DNA from: CALDTK01 sp963837005
GTDB taxonomy: Bacteria > Bacteroidota > Bacteroidia > Chitinophagales > Saprospiraceae
NCBI GenBank assembly: GCA_963837005.1
Contig: CAWIMC010000001.1
Coordinates: 372,001-436,000 of the forward strand
Length of the DNA: 64,000 bases
Direction: 5' to 3'
The notes beneath the pieces were generated by a model, which worked only from the letters and a program-made list of their open reading frames with translations, was not told the origin of the DNA and ran no database searches. The position numbers and the translations under genes were made by a program. Positions within the stretch are counted from its first letter, which is position 1, and the number at the start of each line of letters is the position of its first letter. This document shows positions 1 through 8,681 of the stretch, piece after piece.

Positions 1-1578
1 AGGCAGCAGCCCGCATAATCCAGGCCGCTAATCATAGGCTAACGCCGGTAGTCGGCGAGGGAACGAGCGGAGCGCTTACGCGCGAGTGAAGTTGGGGGCG
101 TACATAAGCCGCCCCCAAACCCCCGCTTAACCCAGATGCCGCACGATGATTAGTCACCGCCGCTGAAGCGGCCCGGTGCCTAATCACCGTCCGTCATCCG
201 GGGATAAATAACTCCGGAGCGCTGTGTATCAAAGACTTACCGCGTGCGCGTGCGCGATCTGCGCGGGGGTGAGTGCGCGGGCCTCTATCATTTTTTTTCT
301 TCAGCTGAAGCCCCGCAGGGACCGGATCACGGGTGCCTCCGGCGGTCGGGTGTAGAAAAAAACAGTAGGAAAACTGGGTTGCTGCACGATCCAGAGGTCG
401 TTCCAGCCCGTCGCTATCGCGCCGGGGCGTCTTACGGGAGACCCGTCGGAGGGCTAGCTTTACGGCCGTGACGAGCGCACACACCTACACGTACGAACTG
501 CCGATCCAGGGTCTGGGCTGGCGTGCGGCGCGCGTGACGCAGGAAAAGGATCGCGTGCAGGGGTTTTTGTTCGTCGACCCGCTGGCGGGAAATTTTCCGA
601 TGCTCACGCCTACCAGTTTGCCAGCAACACGCCAATCCAGGCGGTCGACTCGTGGATCGGTCTTGAAGCGTCCGTTTCACGTGGGCGATGGTCCAAATTG
701 AACGACGAGAGTTGAGCTTCAGGCGGGACAACAATCATCCTTTAAACATCAACGGTGTTCAGTGACAGATACAGTGGAGGTAATGGCAGACTGGATTCGC
801 GCAATTCAGTGATTTTCCAGCCTTTTCCTCCTAACTTCGACAAAGGTGTGTTGAGCAACCCAAACCCCAAAACAAAAGGGACAACGCTGGAAGGAGTTTC
901 GGGCAAGATAAGAAGATGGAACAAGCGCATCGAAGGGCTGGTTTTGCTGGTCTTACAGGTTCATTTCGAAGAGATTTTAGCTTTGACAATGCTGCATCTT
1001 TGGAGGGGCAGCACCTCTATTCGGAGCTATAATTGCGCAGAGTTGAGAGCCAAATTCTAGTCTGAACCTCAATAACGATAAGCTCGCTAATGGCTTTTCA
1101 CTGTCTCTTGATGCTAATAAATCCCACTCTCACCAATCTCAGGCTCGAAAAGTCCCTCTCGCAAAGTATACGGCAGTGAAAGTCTTCACGGTTACAGAGA
1201 CCCCACCCGGCGGGGGACCACCCAAGTCGACGACTTATCGGAAAGGGGACCCGGGTAAACAAGGCTGGTCATGTCTTTGGACTTCGTACTGAGGCGGAGG
1301 AAACGTCGGGACGACCTTCGAGAGGAAACCTCGGATGAGACATGTTCGAGATTGTAAATTCGTATAATTGACGTTTGCTCGTTAGATTTCCTGCGGGGTG
1401 GATCGGGGCTATGTCTGAGTTTAAAATACGTGTTGGATAGAGATCCATCAATAAATCTCGTACGTACTTGCTTTTGCCGTGACGTTAACTGGGGGGTGCC
1501 TGGCAATCTGTTCGGGATATCATCCCTCGTTTGGACCTCGTAAATTCTGGCGCATACGTAAACGTTGTTGGTGCACGG
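1..1578. other. Gene-free stretch
   Basis: I see no convincing coding sequence here: the open frames are short, overlap on both strands and resemble no family I know. Base composition shifts from GC-rich (1-700) to clearly more AT-rich (about 730-1690) than the rest of the window. The only structure I can point to is an imperfect palindrome at 147-186: outer arms TGATTAG/CTAATCA, middle arms CACCG/CGGTG, inner arms CCGC/GCGG around a TGAA loop. No copy of the dispersed 15-bp motif occurs here, consistent with foreign or decayed DNA. Confidence 0.5.
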
Positions 1579-1695
1579 TTAGTTGGTCTGTAGCTTCATC
1601 ACGTTCACCACGATGTCGTATTTAGGCCAATCAGCAAGACGGTTCAGATTTGCAGCCACCGTACAATAATCAAAGTTGTCGGTGATCGATTGTGC
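1579..1695 (-). pseudogene. C-terminal gene remnant, about 38 codons
   Basis: The minus strand encodes a protein-like C-terminus ending in the residues DWPKYDIVVNVMKLQTN before a TAA stop at 1579-1581. Upstream the frame closes with an in-frame TAG at 1696-1698 and no start is visible. It may be the tail of a gene whose front has been lost. I do not recognise the family. The evidence is only the protein-like composition of the frame. Confidence 0.25.
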
Positions 1696-1757
1696 CTATT
1701 TCGGTCGATGAATTATGCGTCGGTATGACCCGTGTGAACGCTAACGTTAGTTCGGAT

Positions 1758-2126
1758 TCACACCCCGAGCATCGTCTGAATCTTCCGCTTCGCTATAAAG
1801 GCATCGAGCAGGGAGAGGACCGTCAACTTTTCGTCCTGCGGGAGGTCCTGTACCTCGCGCAGCCGAGAGATCAGCTCCTTGTCGAGGCTTGCGGCCTCGA
1901 CGATGTCGGAGGTTGCCCCGGACATCAGGTAGTCGACCGTCGTGTCGAGGACGCGCACTAGGCTAGCCGCGGCGTCGGCGCCGGGCTTGGTCTCGGCGCG
2001 CTCGTATCGGGAGATCTGCGTGAAATGTACCCCGACGGCGGCGGCGAGGTCGCTTTGTGAGAAGTCCTTACGCTTGCGAAGTTGCTTGAGGCGGGTCGGG
2101 AAGTCGGTGCGGGTGGTCTGTGGCAT
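1758..2126 (-). CDS. XRE-family helix-turn-helix regulator
   Basis: A 122-residue protein starting MPQTTRTDFPTRLKQ. Residues about 10-65 form a Cro/C1-type helix-turn-helix: LKQLRKRKDFSQSDLAAAVG is followed by the recognition-helix stretch VHFTQISRYERAETKPG and a closing helix with DTTVDYLMSG. The C-terminal half (SLDKELISRLREVQDLPQDEK) is predicted helical and probably a dimerisation tail, as in many phage or mobile-element repressors. I prefer ATG 2126 over the upstream ATG at 2159 because homology begins just after it. It stands alone among decayed genes and probably came from a mobile element. Its target is unknown. Confidence 0.8.
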   Translation of the reverse strand: MPQTTRTDFPTRLKQLRKRKDFSQSDLAAAVGVHFTQISRYERAETKPGADAAASLVRVLDTTVDYLMSGATSDIVEAASLDKELISRLREVQDLPQDEKLTVLSLLDAFIAKRKIQTMLGV

Positions 2127-2300
2127 GGCGTAGCGCTCCTTGCGTCTGTAGGCCTCCAAATTTAGCGCTTATGCATCGAAGTTGTGCCGCTAATACGGCA
2201 AGCGTGCTCACGAGTTTTTGAGATTGCACTGTCTATCTTAGTCTTTTGCGCTATGGTTGCTTGCAGATTTGCAAGTAGTTCGCAGTCCAAGAAACTACGA

Positions 2301-2712
2301 CATGCAGATCCCCCAGATCAAAGCCGCCCTCCCGATGGCGCAGGTCCTCGGCCACTACCACCTCAAGCCCGACAAGAAGCTCCGACTCTCCTGCCCGTTC
2401 CACGAGGACAAGACCCCGTCGATGCAGATGGCTTAGAACAATCAACCCCTACTACGCAAGGCCCCATTATTCTTCGCGAAGACCCACACCGCGTACTGCT
2501 TCTCGGGCAAAGCCTAAACAATTAACCCCTGCTACGCGGGGCCCCATTATTTAGGCTGACGCACGGCAAAAGCCTCGACGTGATCGATTTTGTGATGCAC
2601 AAGGAAGGGTGCTCCAAGCACGAGGCACTGGAGAGGTGCAAGGCGATCACCGGCGGGGAGCGCGTCGTGCGCGGGCCGATCGCCTCGATCGCGTGCACAA
2701 CCCGCAGGTAGG
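2301..2712 (+). pseudogene. Broken CHC2 zinc-finger DNA primase
   Basis: From ATG 2301 the frame reads MQIPQIKAALPMAQVLGHYH and then the primase zinc-finger start CPFHEDKTPSMQM, and is stopped by TAG at 2434. In the same frame after the stop it resumes with FFAKTHTAYCFSGKA, the second cysteine half of the finger, then meets TAA at 2515. A different frame continues with THGKSLDVIDFVMHKEGC and SKHEALERCKAITGG, the normal continuation of CHC2 domains in mobile-element primases. Each break coincides with one of two near-identical 35-bp segments (2437-2471 and 2517-2551). Without them the finger would read nearly continuously. The gene is dead or, much less likely, read by an unusual mechanism. 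Confidence 0.75.
2437..2551. repeat. Two 35-bp near-identical inserts in the primase gene
   Basis: Copies lie at 2437-2471 and 2517-2551, exactly 80 bp apart, differing at four positions (C/T, A/G and two A/G). Both contain AACCCCT, CTACGC and GGCCCCATTATT blocks. The second copy has a CCCC/GGGG inner hairpin and sits between perfect 7-bp inverted ends, GCCTAAA (2512-2518) and TTTAGGC (2550-2556). The first has only a shorter flanking match (AGAA/TTCT). Both sit between blocks of conserved primase sequence, which suggests insertion of a small mobile or structured element. The 45-bp palindrome recalls an integron attC site in outline but is shorter and lacks the AAC/GTT boxes. Confidence 0.6.
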
Positions 2713-2908
2713 TCTGCGAATACAACGTGTTGCGGTGCTTGGTGGTCGCCGTAGTTAAATCGGCCGAGCAAACCAAAAGAGTGATCGACTATGAAAAGTT
2801 CCGCCGCCGGATCAGGGCCGGGCTCCAGGGCTAGATCGACGCACTACAACAGGGGTAACGCGGAACTATGCCACCAGGACAATCAACACCCCGGTCTAGT
2901 GCCCGAAC

Positions 2909-3646
2909 TCATAGATTAGTAGCTTCTCCGCGCCATTGCCGACCAATTCCACTACCTGCACAAGAACTGGTCAGCGGAGGTGCTCGGCGACCAGTCGCTT
3001 CTGTCCGCCCCGCAAGAAGTGCACGGACCCGGTCGAACCCTTCGTATGAAATAATGCTCCCAATCACGATGATGAGCTTATCCGTGCGCCTTTCGGCAAA
3101 ACCTACCACCTCGGCCGTACTGTACGATAGATGAGTTTTGCCGGAAGGCACCGCAAACAGCCCGCCCGCCATGTCGCTCACTATAATCGATCGGTGGAGT
3201 AGACTGTACAGCGTCCCGGTGGTGAAACCACGATTGTCCTCATTCAGCTTAATTGTGCGCGCCGCGAAGCCTTCGAGCAGAGTATACTGGTCACCGCGCG
3301 TCGGGTCGGCGAGTATACTCTCCGGTGCCAGGGCCACGATATAGTTGTGCACGCGCCCCCACATCGCCGAGTCCACGGTTGATGCGGGTGGATAGGCGCT
3401 GTCACGGGCAACCTAATAGCTCACCTCCATACTGAAACCCTCGAGCGCGTCGTAGTCGCCATAGGCCAGGCCCACGCGCACCTCTATGTTGGGCAAGACG
3501 CTGCCGGTCCAAAGGTCTTTGGGGACGTCCTGTGACGCGGGGATGCAGTGACAGTTGCCGCACTGTAGTGGATGCTCCTCGGCAAGGGCGAGCGGAGCAC
3601 GAAAATGAATACTGGCGTGAGGTAGAGTTAGTTCCCGGGCTTCCGA
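2909..3646 (-). pseudogene. Unrecognised gene interrupted by a TAG stop
   Basis: One frame runs from about 3646 down to 2909 with a single internal TAG at 3413-3415. The upstream part contains AEEHPLQCGNCHCIPASQD and LPNIEVRVGLAYGDYDALEG. The downstream part contains SAMWGRVHNYIVALAPES, DPTRGDQYTLLEGF and TDKLIIVIGSIISYEGFDRV. The sequence looks genuinely protein-like on both sides of the stop, and no start codon is visible upstream, where a TGA closes the frame. I do not recognise the family. The CGNCHC cluster could bind a metal. Two copies of the dispersed 15-bp motif lie inside it, so this DNA has probably been resident long enough to acquire the host signature. Confidence 0.5.
3088..3149. 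repeat. Inverted pair of the dispersed hairpin motif
   Basis: GCCTTTCGGCAAAAC at 3088-3102 (minus orientation) faces GTTTTGCCGGAAGGC at 3135-3149 (plus orientation, GGAA loop) across 32 bp. Together they form a 15-bp inverted repeat with one mismatch. This is the only close facing pair of the motif in the window. Pairs of this sort are common for DNA uptake sequences in other bacteria, where they also act as terminators, but here the pair sits inside a decayed coding frame. Confidence 0.8.
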
Positions 3647-3681
3647 TCAGGTTCACAATTCAGTGAGGATACCACCCGAAT

Positions 3682-4368
3682 CTACTCCTCCGCCCCGTGG
3701 ACAATTTCCTTGACCCACGCCTTCCGCAGCTCGTCCTCCCACACCGCATCCAGCGGGAAGTCTAACGCGGGCAACCAGGCTGAGACCACCCTGTCGTCTA
3801 CGTTGAAAGTGGTCCCGTCGTCGAATCTATTTCCGAGGTTTTTATAGAGCGTCAGCGTATCGCTGTCGGTATCGACTACCCAGTACTCGTGGGTGCCCGC
3901 GATGGCATACTCTGTTTTCTTCTTCCCGAGGTCTCGATTGCGCGTCCGTGGTGAGAGCACCTCGACGACGAGGTCCGGCCGCGGGTAGAGCACCATTTCC
4001 CGGTCGAAGCGGTGGTCTGCGGCGCGCCACACGCAGATGTCGGGTTCAAAATTGTCGTGCTCCAGTTCGATCATGGCTTTCTCGACTCTGATGAGTAGGC
4101 GCTCGCGAAAGAGACTCACAGTGTCAAAGATCGAGTCGAGTCCGTGTGTCGTTAGATTGTGGATCTCCCGAGCGGGAGAGTGATATACGGCCTCCCCGTC
4201 GATCCATTCGGCCTTGACATCGGGGGAGAGATCCTCGATGAACTGGCGACGACGAAGCTGTTCCTCCTTATGCACCAAGCGAAACGCCCGCACGAACGCT
4301 TCCGGATCGCGTACGCGACGCAGGGCGTCCAGGGCTACGCTGTCGGGGGTTTCGATAGTAGGTCGCAT
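3682..4368 (-). CDS. Uma2-family (DUF820) putative restriction-endonuclease-like protein
   Basis: 228 residues from the ATG at 4368; an ATG five codons upstream is also possible. It shows the PD-(D/E)XK-like core of Uma2/DUF820 proteins: an early acidic residue in EWIDGEAVYHSPAR, the FEPDICVW strand with the metal-binding Asp, then DLVVEVLSPRTRNRDLGKK with the catalytic Glu and Lys, and the family-typical EYAIAGTHEYWVVD. The role of these abundant proteins is unknown; nuclease activity is inferred from the fold. A paralogue with the same leader block (LTPEVKAEWIGGEPVFHSPAR-like) lies at 38999-39691. No dispersed motif copy falls in either, which may mean relatively recent arrival. Confidence 0.82.
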   Translation of the reverse strand: MRPTIETPDSVALDALRRVRDPEAFVRAFRLVHKEEQLRRRQFIEDLSPDVKAEWIDGEAVYHSPAREIHNLTTHGLDSIFDTVSLFRERLLIRVEKAMIELEHDNFEPDICVWRAADHRFDREMVLYPRPDLVVEVLSPRTRNRDLGKKKTEYAIAGTHEYWVVDTDSDTLTLYKNLGNRFDDGTTFNVDDRVVSAWLPALDFPLDAVWEDELRKAWVKEIVHGAEE

Positions 4369-4407
4369 ATGGGCAAGGTACATCTAGCCGACCCATCTCC
4401 AGCATCC

Positions 4408-6930
4408 TCACCCCACCCGCTCCATCACCATCTCCCGCCAGCCGACGCTGACTCTCGCCCGATACGCATGCCCCTTCGGCCGCGCCTCTACCACCGTGCC
4501 ATCGACGGTCAGACGCCACTCCCCAAAGCCTTTGCCGTGCCAGACGAGGTCGTAAAACTCGAACGGTAGCTTGTACGCGCCTTGGCGCTCTGCCGTCACC
4601 CGGCCCCTATCCTCCGCACCGTCGTACGTGAAGACGCTTCGCAAATACTGGCCAGCCTCCTGCTCGAAGCCGTCGCCCGCGTCTTGGTACAATTCTGTCG
4701 TCACCACCTTCTGCACGTGGTACACGTGTAGTTCAGGCACGTCGGGGTAGGCTAGTCCGGTCGACTGCCGCACCGGGTCAATTTGCAGCACTGCTCCACC
4801 GCGCACCCAGCACGGGATGAAGTCCAACCCCGTCGGAAAGCTGTAGCGCCGAGCGCCTACGAATCGATCGCTCGACTGCAATGCGTACCAGCGACCCCGC
4901 GGCAGGTAGACCTGCTTTGAGGTTTGCCCCTCTTGTACCACCGGATCGACGTACAAGTGCTGCCCGAAGCGAAACGCATGCTTGTCGATGAGTCGCTGGT
5001 CTTCCGGGTCTTCCATGTAACTCGGCACCAAGGCCGGCAGACCGAGCCGGTGCGATCGCTCGATGGCCGTGTAGATGCTCGGCAACATCCGGTAGCGCCA
5101 CTCGATGGCGGCCCGGCAGTGATCCGTGTACGGCTCGCCGTAGCTCCAGGGCTCTTGGTCGTGACGGTCTTTTTGGGCGGCGGACTCGACGGCCTCCTGG
5201 TCGGTCTGAGTGGCGCCGTCGGCGTTGGTGCCCATCGAGTGCGTGCGCATCACGGGGTGCCAGATGGCGAGTTGCATCCAGCGCGTGTACAGCTCCCCGG
5301 TCGGATCGCCGCTGAAGCCACCGATATCAGAGCCCGCTAGCGAGAATCCGCAGAGGCTCAGTCGAATGACTTGGTGATTAGCGATCTGGAGGTGGCGCCA
5401 GCTTGCCGTGTTGTCGCCGGTCCAGGTGGCGGCGTAGCGCTGTCCACCGCTAAAGGTCGCCCGGGTGAGCAGGAAAGGACGAGCGTCGGGTTTTAGCGAA
5501 AGCAGACCGGCGACACTGGCCTCCGTCATCTTCATACCGTAGACGTTGTGCGCGCGGTCGTGGGTGCTCGGGTGGCCGTCCATGTCGTGCATCACGTCTA
5601 TCGGGAAGGTCGCGGCGTTGACCTTGAAGACCGCCGGCTCGTTCATGTCATTCCAAAAGCCGCTCACACCCTGGGTTACGTACAGTTCTTTGTAGAGCTG
5701 GCCCCACCATTCGCGTACACGCGCACTCGTGTAGTCTGGGAATACGCACTCCTGTGGCCACACCGGCCCGCGCATCACCTGTCCACTTGCGCGGCGGCAC
5801 CACATGTCCCGCTCCGAGCCGTCTTCATAAACGTCGTACCCTTTCTCGGCCGAGATGCCGGGGTCGATCATGACCACCGTTCGCATGTGCACCTTCCGGA
5901 AGTCGGACACCATCTTGTTCAAGCTCGGGAACAGCAACTCGGACACAGTAAAGCACCGGTACTCGTGCATATAGTCGATGTCGAGGTAAATCGCATCGCA
6001 GGGGATTTGCAGTTCGCGGAACTTGCTCACCACCTCCCGCACCCGAGACTCCGGGTAGTAGCTCCACCGACACTGCTGGTAGCCGAGCGCCCACATCGGC
6101 GGTAGGGGCGGGGTACCGGTAAGTTTGACGTAGTCGGCGCAAATCTGGACCGGGTCATCCCCGAAGATCATAAAAATGTCGAGCGCACCACCGTTGGCAT
6201 GGTAGCCGAAGACCTCCGTGTCGGAGCTCCCAAAGTCGAAGGTCGACTTGTACGTGTTGTTAAAAAACAGCCCCATGCGCCGGTCACCGCGCTCGAACAG
6301 CACGAAGGGGATCGCCTTGTAGATCGCGTCCGACTTTTGATCGTAGCCGAAGCTGTCTGTACACCACAGCTTGTGCCGCCGGCCGCGCATGTCGAGCTGG
6401 CCAGGTTTGTCGCCGAGCCCGTGGAAGGCGTCCCGAGGGTCGATCTCGAAACTCACGCCGACGTCGACCAGCCCGGCCATGACACTGCGCGTGATCCGCG
6501 GGGCTGTCCGCATGTGCAGCAGTTCGCGCTCGTCGTGGTTGCTCACCGCAAACGAGCCGTCGGCTTTCGCCAAAACGAGCCGCCCGCCGTCCACCGTGAA
6601 CGTCATTGCGTCGTCGTCCTCGTCGCAGGAGAGTTCGCCGTCGGCGGTCGATCCCTCCGGAAGTGCATAGGTCGGGACGCTCATGTCCACGTCGCGCGGC
6701 ACGTAGGTCACCCGCAGGATGTTTTGCCGAAAGGCGCACACCTCCAACCGCCAGCCGTTCTCGGAGTGCCCTGTCCAAGCCTCACCCTTGGTCTGGCCCT
6801 CGATTTCGCCGACGCCAATTCTGTGAAAGACGTCCGGATGCCGTGTCGACGGGGCCATGTGGTCCACGTTGATCGCCTCCCGGCGACGTATTTTCCGGAA
6901 CTCAGGATTGGACAAGTGAAATTCGGGCAT
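4408..6930 (-). CDS. Glycoside hydrolase family 31 (alpha-glucosidase-like)
   Basis: 840 residues, the usual size for GH31 retaining alpha-glycosidases. The N-terminal beta-sandwich is followed by the (beta/alpha)8 barrel starting around PPLPPMWALGYQQCRWSYY. The catalytic nucleophile is Asp428 in GFWNDMNEP and the acid/base is Asp506 in WTGDNTASW. The further family block RMLPSIYTAIERSHRLGLPALVP is present. No signal peptide is visible, so it probably acts in the cytoplasm on imported oligosaccharides. It is followed downstream by the Uma2 gene and lies 44 bp after glpD on the same strand, so co-transcription is possible. Two dispersed motif copies lie inside: 6562-6576 (encoding VLAKA) and 6721-6735 (encoding AFRQN). 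Confidence 0.93.
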   Translation of the reverse strand: MPEFHLSNPEFRKIRRREAINVDHMAPSTRHPDVFHRIGVGEIEGQTKGEAWTGHSENGWRLEVCAFRQNILRVTYVPRDVDMSVPTYALPEGSTADGELSCDEDDDAMTFTVDGGRLVLAKADGSFAVSNHDERELLHMRTAPRITRSVMAGLVDVGVSFEIDPRDAFHGLGDKPGQLDMRGRRHKLWCTDSFGYDQKSDAIYKAIPFVLFERGDRRMGLFFNNTYKSTFDFGSSDTEVFGYHANGGALDIFMIFGDDPVQICADYVKLTGTPPLPPMWALGYQQCRWSYYPESRVREVVSKFRELQIPCDAIYLDIDYMHEYRCFTVSELLFPSLNKMVSDFRKVHMRTVVMIDPGISAEKGYDVYEDGSERDMWCRRASGQVMRGPVWPQECVFPDYTSARVREWWGQLYKELYVTQGVSGFWNDMNEPAVFKVNAATFPIDVMHDMDGHPSTHDRAHNVYGMKMTEASVAGLLSLKPDARPFLLTRATFSGGQRYAATWTGDNTASWRHLQIANHQVIRLSLCGFSLAGSDIGGFSGDPTGELYTRWMQLAIWHPVMRTHSMGTNADGATQTDQEAVESAAQKDRHDQEPWSYGEPYTDHCRAAIEWRYRMLPSIYTAIERSHRLGLPALVPSYMEDPEDQRLIDKHAFRFGQHLYVDPVVQEGQTSKQVYLPRGRWYALQSSDRFVGARRYSFPTGLDFIPCWVRGGAVLQIDPVRQSTGLAYPDVPELHVYHVQKVVTTELYQDAGDGFEQEAGQYLRSVFTYDGAEDRGRVTAERQGAYKLPFEFYDLVWHGKGFGEWRLTVDGTVVEARPKGHAYRARVSVGWREMVMERVG

Positions 6931-6974
6931 CGGGGTCGCTTAAGGGACAATGATACCGCCCACGCCCCGGAACG

Positions 6975-8645
6975 CTAGGCCAGGGCCATCGCCGCCGGCT
7001 CAAACGTGTCGTGCGCAGTGGAGTAGGCCTGCAGACGCTCGAGCTGTGCTGCCGCGGAGGCTTCGTCCAGACCTGTCGCTTTGGCAAAGTGGTCCATCAG
7101 CATCGGGAGGTACTCGTCCACATGAGCTTTGTCAAAGTAGAGTCTGCCGCTGCGACGCACCACGTAATCGGCCAGTGTCACGACCTGCTCGCGCTCGATT
7201 GAGAAGTCCAGCTCGGCGGTCATCAGACGTAGTTCGGGGTCCGTGACTGAAGGGTCGGCTTTCGCCAAAACCAGCGGCACCTGTACGCCGTAGAGGTGTA
7301 CGAGATAGTCCGCCCGATCGGTGGGCAAACCGGCTTCGCTCAACAGCTCGCGGACCTCCTCCCGGTAGCTCACCACGTAACTGAAGTCATGGAAGTCGTT
7401 GCCTCCGAGGGCCGTGGTCGCCGTTTCGGTCTTGCCGCCGCGCCCGAGGCGCTTGACGACCTTGTCCATGATCCGCTCGGACATCTTGCGGTAGCCAGTG
7501 AGCTTGCCGCCGGCAATGCTCAACAGGCCAGACTCTGACTCGAAGATCTCGTCGCGGCGACTCATCTCGCTGGCCGATTTGCCCGGCTCGTAAATCAATG
7601 GGCGCAGACCCGCCCAACTCGATTCGATCTCGTGCCCCTCCAGCTTGAGGTCGGGAAACATGGCATTAACGCCGTTCAACAGGTACGCCAGATCGTCGCC
7701 GTTCGGCGTTACCTCGTTAGGATCGGCCTCAAACGGCGTGTCGGTCGTCCCGAAGTAGGTCGCCCGGTCTCGCGGAATCGCGAAGCACATGCGCCCGTCC
7801 GGCAAGTCGAAATAGATGCTCTGTTGTACAGGGAAGCGCTCGCGAGGCACGACGAAGTGCACACCCTTGGCGTGAAAGACGCGCTTTCCGTCCAGACTCC
7901 GATCGATCTCGCGGATGAAGTCGACCCAGGGTCCGGCGGCATTAATGACGACTGCGGCGTGGATGTCGAAGGTGGCGTCGTTGAGGCGATCGTGCACGGT
8001 GACCCCCGTCACGTAACCGCTGTTGTCGTCGTGGAGGAGCGACTTCACCTCCGCGTAGTTGGCGCAGACGGCTCCTAGTCCGGCGGCTGTCTTGAGATTT
8101 TCGATCGTGAGGCGTGCGTCGTCCGTGCGGTACTCGGCGTAGATCGCACCACCCTCGACGCGGCTCGGGTCTAGCATCGGTTCGGCGGCTAGCGCCTCCT
8201 CGCGGTCGAGCATCACGCGCTGGTCTTCACCGTCGACGCCGGCGAGCTTGTCGTACACCCACAGGGCCACCGAGGTGGTGAGTTTGCCCATCTGTCCATT
8301 CTCGATGATCGGGATAAACATCTTCTCTGGCTGCACGAGGTGCGGGGCGAGCCGGTGAACGGCGGCACGTTCTTGGCCGACCTCGCGGACGAGTGCCACG
8401 TCGAGTTGCTTGAGGTAGCGCAGGCCACCGTGGATGAGCTTGGTAGACTTCGAACTCGTCCCCGAAGCGTAGTCCCCCTTTTCTACGAGGGCTACCTCGA
8501 GGCCACGGGTAGCGGCATCGAGTGCAATGCCAGCACCGGTGATCCCGCCTCCGATCACGACGACGTCGAAGGGGCGGTCGCGAAGTTGGTCGAGCATCAG
8601 GTCGCGGGCGGGCAGGGCGGCGAGGCGGGCGGGGGCGTAGTTCAT
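6975..8645 (-). CDS. glpD: Aerobic glycerol-3-phosphate dehydrogenase
   Basis: 556 residues from ATG 8645, which matches the family length. The longer frame to 8876 overlaps the divergent kinase gene and adds unrelated sequence. The FAD-binding GGGITGAG lies at residues 32-39, followed by YASGTSSKSTKLIHGGLRYL, the GlpD/GlpA signature, and YYG-like substrate-loop sequence around FAIPRDRATYFGTTDTPFE. The C-terminal DAO_C helical domain ends near LDEASAAAQLERL. It oxidises glycerol 3-phosphate to dihydroxyacetone phosphate and passes electrons to quinone at the membrane. It is divergently transcribed from the sugar kinase with 36 bp between starts. A motif copy at 7257-7271 encodes VLAKA. Confidence 0.95.
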   Translation of the reverse strand: MNYAPARLAALPARDLMLDQLRDRPFDVVVIGGGITGAGIALDAATRGLEVALVEKGDYASGTSSKSTKLIHGGLRYLKQLDVALVREVGQERAAVHRLAPHLVQPEKMFIPIIENGQMGKLTTSVALWVYDKLAGVDGEDQRVMLDREEALAAEPMLDPSRVEGGAIYAEYRTDDARLTIENLKTAAGLGAVCANYAEVKSLLHDDNSGYVTGVTVHDRLNDATFDIHAAVVINAAGPWVDFIREIDRSLDGKRVFHAKGVHFVVPRERFPVQQSIYFDLPDGRMCFAIPRDRATYFGTTDTPFEADPNEVTPNGDDLAYLLNGVNAMFPDLKLEGHEIESSWAGLRPLIYEPGKSASEMSRRDEIFESESGLLSIAGGKLTGYRKMSERIMDKVVKRLGRGGKTETATTALGGNDFHDFSYVVSYREEVRELLSEAGLPTDRADYLVHLYGVQVPLVLAKADPSVTDPELRLMTAELDFSIEREQVVTLADYVVRRSGRLYFDKAHVDEYLPMLMDHFAKATGLDEASAAAQLERLQAYSTAHDTFEPAAMALA

Positions 8646-8681
8646 TCTTGTCGTTTGGGTATTATTGCGTACAATCGGCCT

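Noticed and set aside
2512..2556. Integron attC site
   Set aside because: The palindrome is 45 bp, shorter than known attC sites, lacks the AAC/GTT core boxes, and no integrase or cassette structure is seen.
5490..5505. Further copy of the dispersed motif (TTTTAGCGAAAGCAG)
   Set aside because: Two stem positions differ and the outer pair is lost; likewise segments at 41803-41817, 54713-54727 and 55440-55454 were left out as too degenerate.
4924..6978. Long plus-strand open frames opposite the GH31 gene
   Set aside because: They are antisense shadows of a GC-rich gene with family-wide conserved motifs on the minus strand.
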